Assembly: GCA_947448745.1 (NCBI GenBank)
Contig: CANFOQ010000006.1
Location: 1 to 64,000, forward strand
DNA length: 64,000 nt
Origin: Comamonadaceae bacterium
GTDB taxonomy: Bacteria > Pseudomonadota > Gammaproteobacteria > Burkholderiales > Burkholderiaceae_C
Direction: 5' to 3'
The notes under the pieces are model-generated. The model saw nothing but the letters and a program-made list of their open reading frames with translations. It was not told the origin of the DNA and did no database searches. The first letter of the stretch is position 1. Every line of letters starts with the position of its first letter. Positions 60,507 through 64,000 of the stretch are shown here, piece by piece. The position numbers were made by a program, and so were the translations under genes.

Positions 60507-62159
60507 TTAAGAACGATGACGCTGTTGAATTTGTTGCCAGATGGCGAATTCTGAGGCGGTTAGACGATCGTTGTTTTTGGCGACGCTTTCAAACTTGTCA
60601 GCGTCGGTCATCATGGCCAGTTGGTGCATTTCACCCAGCAAGGCTTTGAAGCGTTCCACTGCATGGTCGGGGCGCTCGGCCACCAGGTGCACCGGCATCG
60701 TCGCCATCTTGTGCTTGTTGTCTTCATCTTCTTTGATCAAAGCCTCCAAGATGGAGTTGATCTCTTCGATGGTCAGGTGCAAGCGCTTGGCTTCTTGCCG
60801 AATGTGATTGATTTCAGCGTCGTCCAAATGACCATCTCGCATCATCTGCATCATTTGCGCTTTCAAGGCATCGCGCTCTTTGATGAGCTGGTCGCTGAAA
60901 GCGGATGAGAGCAAGGCTGCAGGGATGGCGAAGATGCCAATCCCAATCAGCGCCAACACAATCGTCATGGCGCGGCCAATCGGTGTGACCGGTGAGATGT
61001 CGCCATACCCCACCGAGGCCAAGGTGATCACCGCCCAGTAAATCGCGGTGGGGATGTTTTCAAACTTGTCAGGCTGGGCTTCGTGTTCAAACAAGTAGCC
61101 CAAGCTGGCGGTCAACACCACCAACAACAACATGACAAAGGCCGAAGCGCTCATCACCGGCCATTCACGCACGATCACTTTGCCCAAAATCTCCGTGGCG
61201 TCGCTTTGACGCGTGAGTTTGAGCAAACGTGCCAAACGGAACACCCGCAAGAACCGCAAGTCCAACACGGTGGTCAAAAACACTTCCAAGAAGAAGGGCA
61301 GGATGGCCAACAAGTCGATGACGGTCGCCGGTGTCGAGGCTTGCTTGAAGCGCCCCGAGATGGCGTTTTTATAGCCGGGCTCTTCCACACAGGCATACAA
61401 ACGCATCATGTATTCCACTGTGAAGATACCCACGGCCAGCGCGTCCAAGATGACGAACTCGATGTTGATCACATAGCTGACCGAATGCACCGACTCGAGC
61501 ACCACGGCCAACACGGAAATCATCACCCACAAACCAATGAAGGCGTCGAAGATGGTTTGCATGGTGCCGCCATAGGCGCTGGGAAACACGAGGGCATGGA
61601 TTTTTTGACGGAAGGTCCGGTTTTTGTTCAGCTCTTTGTATTCCTTGATGGCGGGAATCACGATGCGGAACAATTTCAAAATTCGCAGCAGTCGCAGTGT
61701 TCGCAAGGCCCGCAAGTCCACTGGAATGAACGCTTGCAAAAAGAAGGGCGCCACGGCCAAGAAGTCGATGATGGCAAACGGGCTGAAGATGTAAGCCAAG
61801 CGCGGCATCTTGCGTTTTTTGAACTCGAAATCTTCTGGTGCGAGGTACAGACGCGTCAGGTATTCGATGACAAACACGGTGACGGAAAACACATCAAAAA
61901 TGTGGAACCAGTGTTTGTAGGGCTCATAGATGGCGGGCACATGCTCGAACACCAAGGTGAACAAGTTGGCGACGATCAGCAAGCCAATCCACTTGTCCAA
62001 TGTTTTTTGGTAGTTGCCTTCGACGGTCGGGTCCAGCAACCACGCATACATCCATTGACGGCGCGGCAGGTCGGGGGAAATATTCGCTTCCACGTCTTGA
62101 CCCATCAGGGTCTTGGCGTCGAGGTCGATGATGCGGGGGACTTTTTTGATTTCTTCCAT
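60507..62159 (-). CDS. Tandem voltage-sensor potassium channel-like protein (VSD-VSD-pore)
   Basis: A 550-residue protein. A first four-helix voltage-sensor domain at about residues 55-168 (S4 DLRALRTLRLLRILKLFR) has no pore after it. A second sensor spans about 205-318 (S4 DLRFLRVFRLARLLKLTR) and leads to a pore domain with the standard potassium filter SVGYGD at about 382-387 and an S6 helix. The C-terminus has the DGHLDDAEINHIRQ module seen in the neighbours plus an extra helical tail. ATG 62159 has TGAGG upstream; a TTG two codons earlier is possible. It starts 8 bp after the small membrane protein gene. Confidence 0.87.
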   Translation of the reverse strand: MEEIKKVPRIIDLDAKTLMGQDVEANISPDLPRRQWMYAWLLDPTVEGNYQKTLDKWIGLLIVANLFTLVFEHVPAIYEPYKHWFHIFDVFSVTVFVIEYLTRLYLAPEDFEFKKRKMPRLAYIFSPFAIIDFLAVAPFFLQAFIPVDLRALRTLRLLRILKLFRIVIPAIKEYKELNKNRTFRQKIHALVFPSAYGGTMQTIFDAFIGLWVMISVLAVVLESVHSVSYVINIEFVILDALAVGIFTVEYMMRLYACVEEPGYKNAISGRFKQASTPATVIDLLAILPFFLEVFLTTVLDLRFLRVFRLARLLKLTRQSDATEILGKVIVREWPVMSASAFVMLLLVVLTASLGYLFEHEAQPDKFENIPTAIYWAVITLASVGYGDISPVTPIGRAMTIVLALIGIGIFAIPAALLSSAFSDQLIKERDALKAQMMQMMRDGHLDDAEINHIRQEAKRLHLTIEEINSILEALIKEDEDNKHKMATMPVHLVAERPDHAVERFKALLGEMHQLAMMTDADKFESVAKNNDRLTASEFAIWQQIQQRHRS

Positions 62160-62167
62160 GATCAACC

Positions 62168-62743
62168 TCAGAATTCGAATTCAGCGATCTTGATGGCGTA
62201 GGACCCTTTGTCACACACCGAGACGCGCAGTTGCAGTTTTTGATCGATCGGGTCGGTGTCCACCAATTGCGAGGTGATCACTGGGACAGCAGAACCGGGT
62301 GGCGTTGGGATGGATTTTTCAAGCACCACCATGCCGGTCAAACTGGCGTCGGTCGGCACACAGGCGGCCACGAACTGCGGGGCTTCACCAAAGAAAGGGT
62401 TCACCATGTCTTTGAGTTCAGTTTTCGTCATCATGTGTTGAAGACAGGCGCCCCAAGTGCCAGGCGTGGGGCCTTCAGCCGGCGCAGCGCCGGGTGCTTG
62501 GCCAGCGGCACAGGCCTTGATGTCGAACTCGGGCTTGCCACGGTTGGCGCCTGCCTCGGTCAGCCAAGCCGACAGCTGTTCACCATTGCGTTTGGTGACC
62601 TCGGTTTTCATGCCATCTTTGTAAGCCTCGTGGCCCAACAACACCACGGCATAAATCGCCAAAGCGACCAAAATGAGAAAAATCCAATCAGCCAATGTGA
62701 GACTGGTGTTCACTGGCTGGTGTTGTGGCTGTTCCATATGCAT
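62168..62743 (-). CDS. Single-pass membrane protein of unknown function, first gene of channel operon
   Basis: A 191-residue protein with one N-terminal helix (LADWIFLILVALAIYAVVLL, about residues 16-35), so that most of it probably faces the periplasm. The soluble part has five Cys (including KACAAGQ, WGACLQHM, VAACVPT, VSVCDKG), enough for disulfides. No family is recognised. ATG 62743 or 62737 (ATG-CAT-ATG) are both possible; a longer frame upstream lies in AT-rich sequence with the promoter. It leads the channel series with an 8-bp gap, so it may be an accessory or sensor subunit. Confidence 0.72.
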   Translation of the reverse strand: MHMEQPQHQPVNTSLTLADWIFLILVALAIYAVVLLGHEAYKDGMKTEVTKRNGEQLSAWLTEAGANRGKPEFDIKACAAGQAPGAAPAEGPTPGTWGACLQHMMTKTELKDMVNPFFGEAPQFVAACVPTDASLTGMVVLEKSIPTPPGSAVPVITSQLVDTDPIDQKLQLRVSVCDKGSYAIKIAEFEF

Positions 62744-62803
62744 TGACCCGAACAATTGAAGATCCCAAGTGAAATAGGGGGCGTTTAATGTCGCGGCAAT
62801 GAT

Positions 62804-62822
62804 ATTCGCAAAAAATGCGAAT
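62804..62822. promoter_or_regulatory. Inverted repeat upstream of the channel operon
   Basis: ATTCGCA and TGCGAAT are perfect 7-bp arms around five A residues, in an AT-rich 147-bp gap between the hydrolase and the channel operon start. It lies 61 bp upstream of the operon's first start codon. It may be an operator or, reading on the minus strand, a weak terminator for the hydrolase gene. Confidence 0.4.
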
Positions 62823-62890
62823 TCAACGTATTGATCAAAAAGCTGAAAATTAAGCGATTTTGCTGATTCAAATCGCACATCAAAGTGCTA

Positions 62891-64000
62891 TTAAGGGTTA
62901 AAGCGCTGCATCAAGGCCTCGAAGGCGTCGATCGCCAACTGCATGTCGTCGGCGGTGGTGCTCTCCAGCGGGTTGTGGCTGATGCCCTGGTTTTCGCCGC
63001 GCACAAACAGCATGGCTTGCGGCATGGCTTGGTGCATCTTCATGGCGTCATGGCCGGCACCGCTGGGCAGGTGGTGTAGCGGCAAGCCCAGGCCAGACAC
63101 GGCTTCTTCCCAACGGCGTTGCAACCCCTGGTCGCTGGGCGCGGCAGCGGCACGCACGGTTTCTTCGAGCTTCAAATGGATGCTGCGCCCTGCACAAACT
63201 TCATGAAGTTTGTTCAAGATGTCGGCGGCCAAGGCGTCGCGCTGCGCATCGCTGGGGGCCCGCATGTCCAAGCTGAACTGCAGCAAACCAGGCACCACGT
63301 TGATCGAGCCTTGGGGCACGTTCAGCATGCCCACCGTGGCGACCGAGTCACCATCTTGGCGGGCGCGTTGCTCTGCAAACACCGCCCACTCGGCAAAGGC
63401 GGCCACGGCGTCGTGCCGCTGGTCCATGGGGCTGGTGCCCGCATGGCTGGCGGTGCCGGTCAGTTCACCAAGAAAGCGCACGCTCCCATTGATGCTGGTG
63501 ACGATGCCCAAAGGCATGTTCAAGGCATGCAAAACCGGGCCTTGTTCGATGTGCACTTCGACAAAGCCCACGTACTTTGACGGCACTCTTTTCAAGGCCG
63601 CGATGTCTTTCGGATCGTGCCCGGCCGCACGCAGGGCCTCGCGCATGCTGATGCCCGCGGCGTCTTGCTGGTCCAGCCAAGTGGCGTCGAAATCGCCCAC
63701 CAAGGCCGAGGACGCCAAAAACGTGGCCTTGTAGCGCTGGCCTTCTTCTTCGGCAAAGGCCACGACTTCAAGACCCACAGGCAAGCGTTGGCCTTGGCGG
63801 GCCCATTCACGCACACAGGCCATGGGCACGAAGACGCCCAGACGGCCGTCGTACTGGCCGCCGTTGCGCACCGTGTCATAGTGGCTGCCGGTCAGGACAT
63901 AAGGCGCGGACAGGTCTGCAGGGTGGTAGCGGCCCACCACATTGCCCACGGCGTCGATGGTCACCTCGTCAAAACCGCAGGCTTTCATGCCCATGGCGAT
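62891..64000 (-). CDS. M20-family Zn amidohydrolase, allantoate/N-carbamoyl-L-amino acid type (N-terminus cut by window end)
   Basis: 369 residues are present and the frame is open to the window edge, so the first 40-50 residues are missing. Metal-site segments are LTGSHYDTVRNGGQYDGRLG (His and bridging Asp), FAEEEGQRY (Glu-Glu), VEVHIEQGPVL and the late GAGHDAMKM; GTASHAGTSPMDQRHDA is the lid-domain block. This pattern is shared by allantoate amidohydrolase, ureidoglycolate hydrolase and N-carbamoyl amino acid hydrolases. Any of these would feed ammonia or urea metabolism, in keeping with the urease genes in this window, but the exact substrate is not decided by these motifs. Confidence 0.86.
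   Translation of the reverse strand: MAMGMKACGFDEVTIDAVGNVVGRYHPADLSAPYVLTGSHYDTVRNGGQYDGRLGVFVPMACVREWARQGQRLPVGLEVVAFAEEEGQRYKATFLASSALVGDFDATWLDQQDAAGISMREALRAAGHDPKDIAALKRVPSKYVGFVEVHIEQGPVLHALNMPLGIVTSINGSVRFLGELTGTASHAGTSPMDQRHDAVAAFAEWAVFAEQRARQDGDSVATVGMLNVPQGSINVVPGLLQFSLDMRAPSDAQRDALAADILNKLHEVCAGRSIHLKLEETVRAAAAPSDQGLQRRWEEAVSGLGLPLHHLPSGAGHDAMKMHQAMPQAMLFVRGENQGISHNPLESTTADDMQLAIDAFEALMQRFNP

Noticed and set aside
61083-62201. Long open frame on the plus strand opposite the tandem voltage-sensor channel
   Set aside because: It is antisense to a gene with clear domain structure and has only low-complexity His/Gln-rich sequence.

Overview
The window looks like chromosome from a freshwater-type betaproteobacterium of the Burkholderiales, most likely Comamonadaceae (a Limnohabitans/Rhodoferax-like lineage). 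This is an inference from protein resemblance, the Rieske/xseB/ispA/dxs neighbourhood and the urt/ure gene set; no rRNA or tRNA gene was seen. Genes are densely packed, often with stop/start overlaps, and I found no phage, IS transposase or CRISPR array.

Region 1 (1-7.7 kb) is a catabolic block for hydroquinone: a two-subunit cupin dioxygenase (hapC, hapD), 4-hydroxymuconic semialdehyde dehydrogenase (hapE) and maleylacetate reductase (hapF). A LysR regulator, a second aldehyde dehydrogenase and a 3-oxoacid CoA-transferase precede it, and the transferase can carry the product 3-oxoadipate forward. Region 2 (7.7-12.5 kb) is mostly housekeeping: sulfurtransferase, DMT exporter and a Rieske oxygenase on the minus strand, then xseB-ispA-nnrU on the plus strand.

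Region 3 (12.5-23.6 kb) lies between ispA and dxs and encodes a reductive nicotinate route: an exported nicotinamidase, nicotinate dehydrogenase (nicA, nicB with three c-type heme sites), a 6-hydroxynicotinate reductase-like protein, an enamidase, an enoyl-CoA hydratase, a UPF0280 protein, two paralogous AA_synth proteins and a HiPIP. Region 4 (23.8-30.8 kb) has dxs, copper export (copA/copZ), a Fis-type regulator, the fluoride channel crcB and, after a DUF6172 gene, an SDR-like protein with the exact sequence signatures of a halohydrin dehalogenase.

Region 5 (30.8-41.2 kb) is urea use: ureABC-ureEFG (minus) diverging from urtABCDE (plus). The intergenic region holds two back-to-back sigma-54 promoter motifs around NtrC-like sites, pointing to nitrogen control of uptake and hydrolysis together. 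A 53-residue His-rich membrane protein sits between ureA and ureB, and a hairpin repeat cluster between ureC and ureE. Region 6 (41.3-56.2 kb) separates urt from ureD and carries a two-component system, a two-partner-secretion transporter, its 3237-residue repeat-rich exoprotein and an unassigned gene.

Region 7 (56.3-62.7 kb, minus) is the most novel block: one apparent operon with a single-pass membrane protein, three voltage-sensor channel proteins (one with two voltage sensors and one pore, two with altered selectivity filters), and a ZIP-like permease interrupted by a cyclic-nucleotide-binding-like domain, followed by ureD. All three channels end in a similar short acidic helical module. 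The window closes inside an M20-family amidohydrolase of the allantoate/N-carbamoyl amino acid type.
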